64,000 nt of DNA from Arthrobacter sp. StoSoilB19 (GTDB lineage Bacteria; Actinomycetota; Actinomycetes; Actinomycetales; Micrococcaceae): assembly GCF_019977275.1 (NCBI RefSeq), contig NZ_AP024650.1, positions 3,596,001 through 3,660,000 of the forward strand, written 5' to 3'. Position numbers and translations under genes: made by a program. Numbering within the stretch: the first letter of the stretch is position 1; the number at the start of each line of letters is the position of its first letter. The notes below the pieces were generated by a model. It made no database searches and had not been told where the DNA came from. It saw only the letters and a program-made list of their open reading frames with translations. This document shows, piece after piece, positions 46,537 through 57,035 of this stretch.

Positions 46537-48105
46537 TCAGTGGGTACTGACGACGGCGATGGCTTCCCCGTCGTGGTCGTCCAGCCTTTGGTTGCGGTCG
46601 GCGATGAAGAAGTACAGTGCCGCCGCAATGCCCGCTGCGAAGAACCAGGCGAAGGGTGCCGCGGCAGCCAGTGCCGGTACGAAGGCGATCAGCAGGGCAA
46701 GGACGGCGGCCGGAACCATGGCGATGACCGCCCGGGGGTTGACGCCCTTCCTGTAGAAGTACGCGCCCTCCGGTGATGCCGTGTAGAGCTCCGGGACGTT
46801 GACCTTGCCACGGCGGATCAGCCAGTAGTCAGCCATGACGACGCCGAACAGCGGGCCGAGCAAGGCACCGAGGCCGCCCAGGAAGTACACGATGACCAGC
46901 GGGTTGTTGTAGAGGTTCCAGGGCAGGATGACCAGGCCGATGGTGGCGGAGACCATTGCTGCCTTGCGGAAGTTCAACCGCCGGGGGAACAGGTTGGTCA
47001 GGGCGTAGACAGGGGCGACGAAGTTGGCCATGAGGTTCACTGCGATGGTCAGGATCAGCAGGGCAAGGCACGCAAGGACCAGGAAGAGCGTGTTGGGGAT
47101 GGTCTGGACGATATCCGAGGGGCTTTTGATGATGGTCCCGTTGATTTTGAACTGGCCACCGGCCATGACCACCACGATGGCGCCGAACACGAGCATGTTG
47201 ATGGGGATGCCCCAGAAGTTTCCGCGGACCACGGCCTTCTTTGAGACGGCTGAGCGGGTGAAATCGCAGAAGTTCAGGACGAAGGTGCCGTAGATCGAAA
47301 CCCAGAGGGCGCCGCCGGCGAAGATCGTGAGCCACATTTCCGGCCCTTCCAGGGCCTTGTTGGAGGACCAGGCGATGCTTCCGCCGGCTTCCACGAAGAT
47401 CCAGACAGCCATTGCGGCCATGGTGGCCAGGATGACGGGGCCGGCGAAGGCCTCGTATTTGCGGATCATCTCCATGCCGAAGCTGACGATGACCAGCTGG
47501 ACCACCCAGAGGGCCACGAATGCCATCCACCCCAGCGTGGACAGCCCCAGGAGGGAGTCCTGGTCCAGGTCGTGGAGGCCCGGGAACATGGCCACGAGCA
47601 TGACGCGGAAGACAACGGACGCCAGGTACGTCTGAATGCCGAACCAGGCCACGGCCACCGCGCCGCGGAGGAGGCTGGCGATCTGGGCGCCCCTGATGCC
47701 GAAGCTGATGCGGCTCATGACCGGGAAGGGGACGCCGGTCTTCACCCCCATGAAGCCGGAAAGGGTAAGGAGGCCGAACAGCAGCGCGGCACCAATGCCG
47801 AGTGCCATCAGGATCTGCCACCCGCCCAGCCCCAAAGCGAACAGCCCGATGGCGAAGGCGTAGTTGCCCAGGCTGTGCACGTCATTGGCCCACAGGGTGA
47901 AGATGCTGTAGCTCGTCCAGCTGCGGCCCGTGCGTTTGGTGGGGGCAAGGTCTGCATTGTAGAGGGAAGGGCTGATGCTCTTGCCGGAAGCCGCGCTGGC
48001 CGATTCGCACAGGGCTTCGACACTGCCGGCCGGGTGGACCGGCCCGGCTGACGGCGCTGTCAGGTCCAGGTCCGCGTCAACGCCCGCCGATGGAGGGGTC
48101 TGCAT
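46537..48105 (-). CDS. NCS1-family nucleobase/hydantoin/allantoin permease
   Basis: A 522-aa transporter with about 12 hydrophobic segments. SLGNYAFAIGLFALGLGGWQ, KTGVPFPVMSRISFGIRGAQIASLLRGAVAVAWFG and FGVVMADYWLIRRGKVNVPELYT are hallmarks of NCS1 carriers (Mhp1, PucI, uracil permeases). The ATG at 48105 (MQTPPSAG) is preferred to an in-frame ATG at 48174. It heads a leftward unit with a racemase-superfamily protein and an SDR, suggesting uptake of a ring-containing nitrogen compound such as a hydantoin or allantoin. Confidence 0.93.
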   Translation of the reverse strand: MQTPPSAGVDADLDLTAPSAGPVHPAGSVEALCESASAASGKSISPSLYNADLAPTKRTGRSWTSYSIFTLWANDVHSLGNYAFAIGLFALGLGGWQILMALGIGAALLFGLLTLSGFMGVKTGVPFPVMSRISFGIRGAQIASLLRGAVAVAWFGIQTYLASVVFRVMLVAMFPGLHDLDQDSLLGLSTLGWMAFVALWVVQLVIVSFGMEMIRKYEAFAGPVILATMAAMAVWIFVEAGGSIAWSSNKALEGPEMWLTIFAGGALWVSIYGTFVLNFCDFTRSAVSKKAVVRGNFWGIPINMLVFGAIVVVMAGGQFKINGTIIKSPSDIVQTIPNTLFLVLACLALLILTIAVNLMANFVAPVYALTNLFPRRLNFRKAAMVSATIGLVILPWNLYNNPLVIVYFLGGLGALLGPLFGVVMADYWLIRRGKVNVPELYTASPEGAYFYRKGVNPRAVIAMVPAAVLALLIAFVPALAAAAPFAWFFAAGIAAALYFFIADRNQRLDDHDGEAIAVVSTH

Positions 48106-48416
48106 AGGGGTCTCAATTCTTTGGTGGATTCCGTGTGGTGAGGCCGACCTTGGGTCGTTTCTGTTATTCCACATTGCGGAATCGAGATATTGAATAGTGA
48201 AATAAGAGTATGACCTGCGTCACGGGGGCGTCAAGCAATGCCGGCATGGGCGGGCAGTCACAAACTGTTTCTTCCTCCCGGCCTGCGCACTCTGCGGGCT
48301 CAGGGGCATCGGTCACATTGACCATACCCCCGCGTCTGACTAATCTCATCTAGCAATAATGTTTTCTCGTAATATGAAAACTTAAGCCGAGCATTCGAAG
48401 ATGAAAAGAGGCTGCC
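48106..48416. other. 311-bp divergent intergenic region between NCS1 permease and aceE
   Basis: No gene is supported. Two dyads are visible. TTCC-N7-GGAA at 48167-48181, within a stretch of TATT/AATA-rich sequence, lies upstream of the permease and could be an operator. GTTTTC (48361-48366) and GAAAAC (48376-48381) form a 21-bp inverted repeat about 35 bp upstream of the aceE start. The region at 48340-48400 is markedly AT-rich for this genome and probably holds the aceE promoter. Confidence 0.6.
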
Positions 48417-51158
<2,742 letters not shown>

Positions 51159-51198
51159 GACGGGGAACCGCGCCAAATTCCGGAGGCCTTTGGGCCTA

Positions 51199-51227
51199 TT
51201 GACGACGGTGCAGCTGCGGTCTGTACT
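51199..51227 (+). promoter_or_regulatory. Possible promoter for the NMO-like gene
   Basis: TTGACG (51199-51204), a 17-bp spacer and TGTACT (51222-51227) lie 50 bp upstream of the start codon in the gap after aceE. Consensus match is moderate; no experimental support. Confidence 0.4.
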
Positions 51228-51276
51228 TGCCCTGTAAGCCCGTCCCTGTTGTGTGAAGGAGCAGCGGTGGAGTCCG

Positions 51277-52254
51277 ATGCTGCGGACGTCTTTTTGTAAA
51301 CTCCTCGGAATTGACTACCCCATCATGCAGGCGGGAATGGGGCCCTTCGGGAGCGATGCAGCACTGGCTGCTGCTGTTTCCAACGCAGGCGCTTTGGGCA
51401 GCCTCGGCGGTGCACTTCGCACCGCCGAGGATCTTCGCGGCAGCATCCGGCGAATCCGGGAGCTCACCGGGCGGCCTTTCGCGGTGAACTTCACCCAGCC
51501 CTGGCTGCAGGGCCACCCCGAGTCCTTCGACATAGCTGTGGAGATGCAGGCGCCTGTGATTTCCATGGCGCTGGGCGATCCGTACGGGTTCCCGGCAAAG
51601 GTGCATGCAGCGGGTGGCCTTTTTGTACAGCAGGTCCACACTGTCCAGCAGGCCCGGCTGGCTGCGGACCGCGGCGCGGACGTGATCATTGCCCAGGGAG
51701 CTGAAGCCGGCGGGTTCGGCGGGAGTATCTCCACGTTGGTCCTGGTGCCGCAGGTGGTGGATGCGGTGAATCCCTTGCCGGTTCTGGCTGCGGGTGGAAT
51801 TGCAGACGGCAGGGGCTTGGCGGCTGCCCTCATGCTGGGCGCCCAGGGAGCCAATATGGGGACGCGTTTCCTGGCGTCGACAGAAGCATCGATCAGCGAA
51901 GGCTGGAAACGCTCCCTGGTAGCCGCCGAAGCCCAGGACGCCGTCAAGGTGGAGGTCTGGGACGATATCTTCACGAAACCGGGGAGCGGTGCCTTCGATG
52001 TGGTTCCCCGCGCCCTGCGGACCCCTTTCATAGATCAGTGGCAACCCAACCGGGCTGGAGCGGTGCAGCAGTCGGCCCGGCTCCAGGAAGATATTGGAAC
52101 GGGAATCCGGGAGGGGCGGATGGAGGAGTATGTACCATTCACCGGCCAGTCCGCGGGGCTGGTCAGCAGCATTCTCCCGGCCGCAGGGATCGTGCAGGAG
52201 CTCGTGGCTGGAGCCGTTGACGCATTGCGGCGTGCCCGGGAACTTGGTGTGTAA
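51277..52254 (+). CDS. Nitronate monooxygenase / enoyl reductase-like FMN protein
   Basis: A 325-aa TIM-barrel flavoprotein of the NMO/FabK-like family. LLGIDYPIMQAGMG, ADVIIAQGAEAGGFGGSISTLVLVPQVVDAV and PVLAAGGIADGRGLAAALMLGAQGANMGTRFLASTEAS are the characteristic FMN-binding segments (QGxEAGGH-like, AAGGIxDG, GTRF). The usual catalytic His after AGG is Phe here. The ATG at 51277 follows GGTGGAG; a GTG at 51253 would add eight residues. Family members oxidise nitronates; the physiological role here is unknown. Confidence 0.87.
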   Translation: MLRTSFCKLLGIDYPIMQAGMGPFGSDAALAAAVSNAGALGSLGGALRTAEDLRGSIRRIRELTGRPFAVNFTQPWLQGHPESFDIAVEMQAPVISMALGDPYGFPAKVHAAGGLFVQQVHTVQQARLAADRGADVIIAQGAEAGGFGGSISTLVLVPQVVDAVNPLPVLAAGGIADGRGLAAALMLGAQGANMGTRFLASTEASISEGWKRSLVAAEAQDAVKVEVWDDIFTKPGSGAFDVVPRALRTPFIDQWQPNRAGAVQQSARLQEDIGTGIREGRMEEYVPFTGQSAGLVSSILPAAGIVQELVAGAVDALRRARELGV

Positions 52255-52288
52255 AAGGCCACCGCCTCGGAAGCACTACAGTGCAGCT

Positions 52289-52939
52289 ATGACGAGCATG
52301 GATGCCCGCGGAACGGAATCGGCTGGCCCCGGGGTGACGGGCATTGTGCTGGCAGCCGGAGGCGGGACACGGCTGGGTTTGGGCCCCAAGGCCCTGTTGC
52401 CGTATCGCGGTCGGCCACTGGTTGAGGCCATCGCAGGCAGGCTGCTCGACGGCGGTTGCCGGGAAGTGGTGGTGGTCCTGGGGGCTGGAGCAGCTGATGT
52501 TGAGGCTGCTGCCCGTTTGGACCAGTGCCGCGTGCTGACCAACGTGGAATGGCAGTCAGGCATGGGCAGTTCCTTCCTGCTCGGGAACCAGGCCGCGGCT
52601 CCGCAGGATCACCTGCTGGTTGCGCTGGTGGACCAGCCGGGCCTGACCTCCGAAACCGTGGAGCGGCTGCTGGACCGCCACCGCCCCGGACGGATTACCG
52701 CTGCCGCCTATCGCCGACGCGACGGCCCCGGCGAGGGCGGGGACGCTGAACTCCAGCGCGGCCATCCCCTGCTCATCGACGTGTCCCTACGGGAAGCGGT
52801 GTGTGCAACAGTGAAGGGCGACGCCGGCGCACGCGGCTTCCTGCGGGCGCATCCGGAACTGGTGGATGAGGTGGATTGCAGCGACCAATCAACGGGTGAG
52901 GATGTGGATACCCCGGACCAGTTGGGGCTTCTCCGTTAG
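52289..52939 (+). CDS. MobA-like nucleotidyltransferase (MocA family)
   Basis: A 216-aa NTP transferase. GIVLAAGGGTRLGLGPKALLPYRGRPLVE is the nucleotide-binding signature, LVALVDQPGLTSETVERLL holds the metal-binding Asp-Gln-Pro, and NVEWQSGMGSSFLLG and GHPLLI are typical of the MocA/NTP_transf_3 branch. MocA makes molybdopterin cytosine dinucleotide, the cofactor of xanthine dehydrogenases; an Xdh is encoded 4 kb away (57036-62013), which supports that role. The start ATG at 52289 is chosen because an earlier in-frame ATG overlaps the upstream gene. Confidence 0.87.
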   Translation: MTSMDARGTESAGPGVTGIVLAAGGGTRLGLGPKALLPYRGRPLVEAIAGRLLDGGCREVVVVLGAGAADVEAAARLDQCRVLTNVEWQSGMGSSFLLGNQAAAPQDHLLVALVDQPGLTSETVERLLDRHRPGRITAAAYRRRDGPGEGGDAELQRGHPLLIDVSLREAVCATVKGDAGARGFLRAHPELVDEVDCSDQSTGEDVDTPDQLGLLR

Positions 52940-52952
52940 CAACCGAGGGTGG

Positions 52953-54487
52953 TCAGGCATGGGCGTGCAGGAACTTCTCAAGGGCATCCTCCCAGGGGGA
53001 CGTGCCGTGGTGAACGATGTCGATGCTGCCCGGCTGTGGTCGTTCCGGCCACCTTGGTGGTTCCCAGTCCTGGTGTTCGCTTGTGTAGTGGCGGCCGGTG
53101 GGTGAGGTCCAGCCGGGTGGTTCGTTCGTGCTGGCCGGGGTGGGTTTCCAGGCGGTGGTGTGCCGGAGCCTGTGGTGTTTCGGGCAGGGCTGTCCCAGGT
53201 TGCTGATGCCGGTGGTGCCGCCGTGGTGCCAGGCGAGGAGATGGTCGGCCTCCGTGTCCAGGGAGGTGTTGCTGCAGCCCGGGAACGGGCATTTCCCGTC
53301 CCGCATCCGCAGCCAGGCCCGCATCGCCCTGGGAATCCGGTAACTCTTCCGGCCAATCTCCAACGGCGCCCCGTCCCGCGGGTCCACCAGGACCCGGTAG
53401 AACGAGCCCGCCCCGTCCGCGACCAGTCGCCGCGCCATCGACGCCGGCACCGGACCATACCCGTCCAGCATCGCCGGTTCATCGGTCAGGCCCATCAGCG
53501 CGAACACCGGAACCGTAACCAGGACCTCGGCGCGGACCGGCGACGAATGGTGGCCAGTTCCCGATGCGGCGCTGGTACCGCTGCCGCTGGTGCCGGCGCC
53601 CGGCCCCGCAGCAGCCACGACGCCGGCAGTGGCACGGCTGAGACTGGTGCTGCCGCCCCGGGTGTCGCCGCTGCCGAGGAGGGCTGCGGCGAAACTGTCG
53701 GCCCGCAGCTGGGGCATGGTCCTGTCCTCGGCCGGGCCCTGCAAACCCCGCGCGGCAGCGGTGAGCCGGTTCCACCCGGACATGGCCTGGTCCGCGGGCA
53801 GGTACGCGCCCAGCCACGCCATCCCGTCCCGGTCCGCCCGGAACTCCACCCGCCGCTCCGCCAACCCCTGGCATGCCGCTTCTCGATCGATTCGGCGTGG
53901 TGGCGTTCCCGCCAGGTCCGGGCCTTGACCCGGAACCGGTGCGCCGGCAGCTCCCCAACCGGGCAGCCGCGGGCGGCGTCCTGTGCTTCAGGGTCCAGGA
54001 AATGCGCCTCCAACGCCGCCGCCCCCGCCGCATCAAGGGACGCCGTCTCGTCTGCCAGCACTATCGCGTGCTGCCACGACAGGGTCCCTGACTGCAGCGC
54101 CTCCAAAGTCCGCGGCAATGAAACAGTCAGGGCGTGGGAGGTGGCCAGGAACGACGCCGCCGCCCGCGGACCCAGGGCCAGCACGCACCCGATCTCCGCC
54201 GCGACCGCCATTTCCTGCGCCACCATTGGCACGTCCGGCCCCGCCACAGCATTCGCAGCCTCCGCGTACCCCACTGCAGCCTTCGCCTTCAACCCCGCAA
54301 CCCGCGCCTCGACCTCCCGGGCCCCGGCGAGGATGTCCAGGCACCCATCCGCCAAACCGGCCAGCGGATCAGAAACCGCATCAGCATCCGAGAACGCCTC
54401 CAGACCCGCCCCGTCCACCTCAGCCTGAAGCACAGCAAGGGCAGCGCGAATCTCCTCGAACGCCCTCACCACCGCCGCCTTCCCCAT
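52953..54487 (-). pseudogene. DUF222/13E12-family HNH endonuclease with a 1-nt frameshift
   Basis: Two adjoining frames together make one DUF222 + HNH protein. The N-terminal part starts at ATG 54487 (MGKAAVVRAFEEIRAAL) and runs through RTWRERHHAESIEKRHARG. The expected continuation LAERRVEFRADRDGMAWLG is in the next frame and carries on to 52953. It ends with the HNH core EADHLLAWHHGGTTGISNLGQPCPKHHRLRH. Total length 1535 nt is one base short of a multiple of three, and the break lies near 53864-53878 at a GGGG run. Either a real inactivating deletion or a sequencing error. This family is multi-copy in Arthrobacter. Confidence 0.85.
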
Positions 54488-54536
54488 AAACCCATCATGA
54501 CAAGGGGGTCCGACATTCTGGCCGTGAAGAGTCAGG

Positions 54537-55187
54537 TCAATCCTGCGGCCTTCCCTCAAGCAACTCCTCGAGTCCCCGCTTGAAGCCGGACCGGCCGCCA
54601 TGGGCAGGATGCCGGATCTTAGGGGCAGCCAGGCCGCTGCGCTGCAGGCTGTGCTGGGCAACATTTCCCACTGCCACGATGGAGCTGATCCCGAAGATCT
54701 CCGCGAGCTCCTGCCAGAAGGATGTTCCGAGCTTGGTTTCCGAGGGTTTTGGTGTGCGGTTGGACAAGGGCTTGCCGGGCTGGTGGGGGTGCCAGGGGAA
54801 AGCACTCCAGAGCAGCGGTACGAAGTCCACTTCTTCGAGGACTTGCCACAGCACCGTTGCAGTAGGTTCGGCGGCTATTCCCGCGGCGTCCGGCGGCAGC
54901 ACATAGCCTTTGCCGGGGCCGAAGAGTCCAAACCTGTTGACGGGACCTTCGATGATGGTCCTGTTGGTGAAGGGCACGCCCGTGATCCGCATGCCCCTAA
55001 AGCCCGGGGCCTCACCCACCAGCAGTACCCTGGGCCGCCGGTCCAGCATTTCCTGCAGGTAGATCTCAAGGTTGCGCCGGCGCAGCTCATTCGCCGGGAC
55101 GGAACGGTTGAAGAAGTTGTTGCAGACCGGCCCGGCCTCGACGGCGGCCAGCCGCTCAACGAAGGCTTGAATTGCTGGCGCTGTCAT
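54537..55187 (-). CDS. Uracil-DNA glycosylase superfamily protein
   Basis: A 216-aa protein with the glycosylase signature VLLVGEAPGFRGMRITGVPFTN (water-activating motif region) and the later IVAVGNVAQHSLQRSG and HPAHGGRSGF segments that match the DNA-intercalating HPS/HP loop position. NNFFNRSVPANELRRRNLEIYLQEML is the N-terminal helical part. It would excise uracil or another damaged base. The ATG at 55187 overlaps the stop of the HEAT-repeat gene (ATGA), so the two are coupled. Confidence 0.87.
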   Translation of the reverse strand: MTAPAIQAFVERLAAVEAGPVCNNFFNRSVPANELRRRNLEIYLQEMLDRRPRVLLVGEAPGFRGMRITGVPFTNRTIIEGPVNRFGLFGPGKGYVLPPDAAGIAAEPTATVLWQVLEEVDFVPLLWSAFPWHPHQPGKPLSNRTPKPSETKLGTSFWQELAEIFGISSIVAVGNVAQHSLQRSGLAAPKIRHPAHGGRSGFKRGLEELLEGRPQD

Positions 55188-55924
55188 CCGCCGGAGTGGT
55201 CCAGGATCGCCGCAACGCGTTCCGCTGCCGGTGCGTCCGCGCGGGACAGCCGGGCTTTCCGAAGGTTTTCGCGCACGATCCAGCGGACATCCTTGTCCTG
55301 GCTGGCTGCCCACCGCTCCAGCCGCGCGAAGCCCAGGGCAGGGGAAGCGGCCGCGGCAACGCTCCAGCAATAGCCGAGCCCCTGGCGCAGCACGCGGAAT
55401 TGATCCAGCTTCCGCGATTCCGGGCCGGTTCCTTCGACCGACGCCGTGATCCGGTCGAGGGTTTCCACTGCCTTGGCTGCATCTTCCGGTACGCGGAGCA
55501 GCCGTGGTTCGCAGACCCCGGCTGCAAGGGCACGTTGGACCAGGGGCTTCCCGTCCACCCATTCCCTGGCCAACGCCCACAGTGCCCGCATGTCCGCGTC
55601 TCCCAGCCGCTGCAGGGCCATGGCAACACCTTCACGAACCCGCCAGCGCCCGTCCTCCGCCAAGACCCTTAGTGTTTCCGCGGCGCGCTGGTCACCCGCG
55701 GCAAGCAGGCGGCCGAGGCCGACAGCAGCGCACGTGGCAAGGTACTCGTCCGGACTGTCAACGAGCCGTCGGATGAGGCCGGGATCCGCCACGTCGGCGA
55801 ACGCCGCAACCAGTTCAAGGTTGCCGCGCGGCCCCGGCAATCCTGACTCGGCGCGGAGGTACGCCTCCCATTGCGCCGACGGCAGCGCTTCCAGGACCGC
55901 CCGGTAGTCCGACGTCTTGGTCAT
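55184..55924 (-). CDS. HEAT-repeat protein
   Basis: A 246-aa all-helical protein with HEAT-like repeats, for example VADPGLIRRLVDSPDEYLATCAAVGLGRLLAAGD and RVLAEDGRWRVREGVAMALQRLGDADMRALWALAREWVDGKPLVQRALAAG, and a final RWAASQDKDVRWIVRENLRKARL. The pattern recalls HEAT-repeat DNA-binding proteins such as AlkD, though I do not see a definite AlkD active site. It overlaps the uracil-DNA glycosylase gene downstream by 4 bp, so a role in DNA-lesion recognition or as a partner of the glycosylase is a reasonable inference. Confidence 0.85.
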   Translation of the reverse strand: MTKTSDYRAVLEALPSAQWEAYLRAESGLPGPRGNLELVAAFADVADPGLIRRLVDSPDEYLATCAAVGLGRLLAAGDQRAAETLRVLAEDGRWRVREGVAMALQRLGDADMRALWALAREWVDGKPLVQRALAAGVCEPRLLRVPEDAAKAVETLDRITASVEGTGPESRKLDQFRVLRQGLGYCWSVAAAASPALGFARLERWAASQDKDVRWIVRENLRKARLSRADAPAAERVAAILDHSGG

Positions 55925-55956
55925 CGTTCAACTCCCTGCCGCCCACAGGTGCTGCC

Positions 55957-56937
55957 TTACCAGCGGGGGTGGATGGCCTCACGGAAGTAGTGGTCGTAGA
56001 TCCAGCGGACGCCGGCGTCGAACTCTTCGCTGATGCTGACCGTGGCCGCAGCGGCGTTCGCCCTGGCCTGATCCACGTTGCGCGCGCCGGGGATCACCGA
56101 CGTGACGCCGTCCTGCGCGGCAATCCACGCAATGGCCGCCTGCGCGGTGGTGGCGCCCTCCGGCACCAGCTGTTCGAACTCCGCCACGGCTTTCAGGCCC
56201 AGTTCGTAGTCCACGCCGGAGAAAGTCTCGCCAACGTCGAACGCCTCGCCCTTGCGGTTGTAGTTCCGGTGGTCGTTCTCCGCGAAGGTGGTCTCTTTCG
56301 AGTACTTCCCGGACAGCAGGCCGGACGCCAGCGGCACGCGGGCGATGATGCCCACCCCGGCCGCTTTGGCGGCCGGAAGCACCTCGTCCAGCGGCTTGAG
56401 CCGGAAGGCGTTCAGGATGATCTGCACCGAGGCAGTTCCCTCGTGGCGGATGGCTTCGAGGGCCTCGTCCGTCCGCTCCACGCTGACGCCGTAGTTACGG
56501 ATGGCGCCTTCGGCCACAAGGGTGTCCAGGGCGTCGTAGACCTCGTTGTTGCTGTAGACCGGGGTGGGCGGGCAATGCAGCTGGACCAGGTCCAGGGTGT
56601 CCATGCCCAGGTTTTTCCTTGAGCGGTCCACCCATTGGCGGAAATTGGCCAGCGTGTAGTTTTCCGGCCGCTGTTCCATCCGGCGGCCCATCTTGGTGGC
56701 CACCGTGACGCCGAGGCCCGGGTTGTCCGCCAGGAACTTCCCGATAGCCTGCTCACTCTTGCCGTCGCCATACACGTCTGCGGTGTCGAAGAGGGTGACC
56801 CCGGCCTCCACGGAGGCGGCGAGGATGGCCTGCGCCTGTGCCGGGTCCACGTTGCCCCAGTCCGCGCCGAGCTGCCAGGTGCCGAGCCCCACGATGGAGA
56901 CGTTCCGTCCGGTCTTGCCTAAAATCCGCTGTTCCAT
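55957..56937 (-). CDS. Aldo/keto reductase
   Basis: A 326-aa NADPH-dependent reductase of the AKR superfamily. Active-site features are FDTADVYGDGKSEQAIG (catalytic Asp and Tyr), VTVATKMGRR (Lys) and LVQLHCPP (His). The cofactor tail includes VIPGARNVDQARANAAAA. The ATG at 56937 (MEQRILGKTGRNVSIVGLGTWQLG) is the canonical N-terminus. It stands alone, 98 bp from the xanthine dehydrogenase gene end. The native substrate is unknown. Confidence 0.94.
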   Translation of the reverse strand: MEQRILGKTGRNVSIVGLGTWQLGADWGNVDPAQAQAILAASVEAGVTLFDTADVYGDGKSEQAIGKFLADNPGLGVTVATKMGRRMEQRPENYTLANFRQWVDRSRKNLGMDTLDLVQLHCPPTPVYSNNEVYDALDTLVAEGAIRNYGVSVERTDEALEAIRHEGTASVQIILNAFRLKPLDEVLPAAKAAGVGIIARVPLASGLLSGKYSKETTFAENDHRNYNRKGEAFDVGETFSGVDYELGLKAVAEFEQLVPEGATTAQAAIAWIAAQDGVTSVIPGARNVDQARANAAAATVSISEEFDAGVRWIYDHYFREAIHPRW

Positions 56938-57035
56938 CCCCTGACTATATGCAACGATGCAACCCGCAGTCAGGTTGCCCCGCTGCGAACACCTTTTGGG
57001 CCTTCCGCACGCACGGTGCGGGCAGGGCCCCGGCG

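Noticed and set aside
53160..54428. 422-codon + strand frame across the HNH gene
   Set aside because: The minus strand carries the DUF222 and HNH motifs; the + frame is low-complexity shadow.
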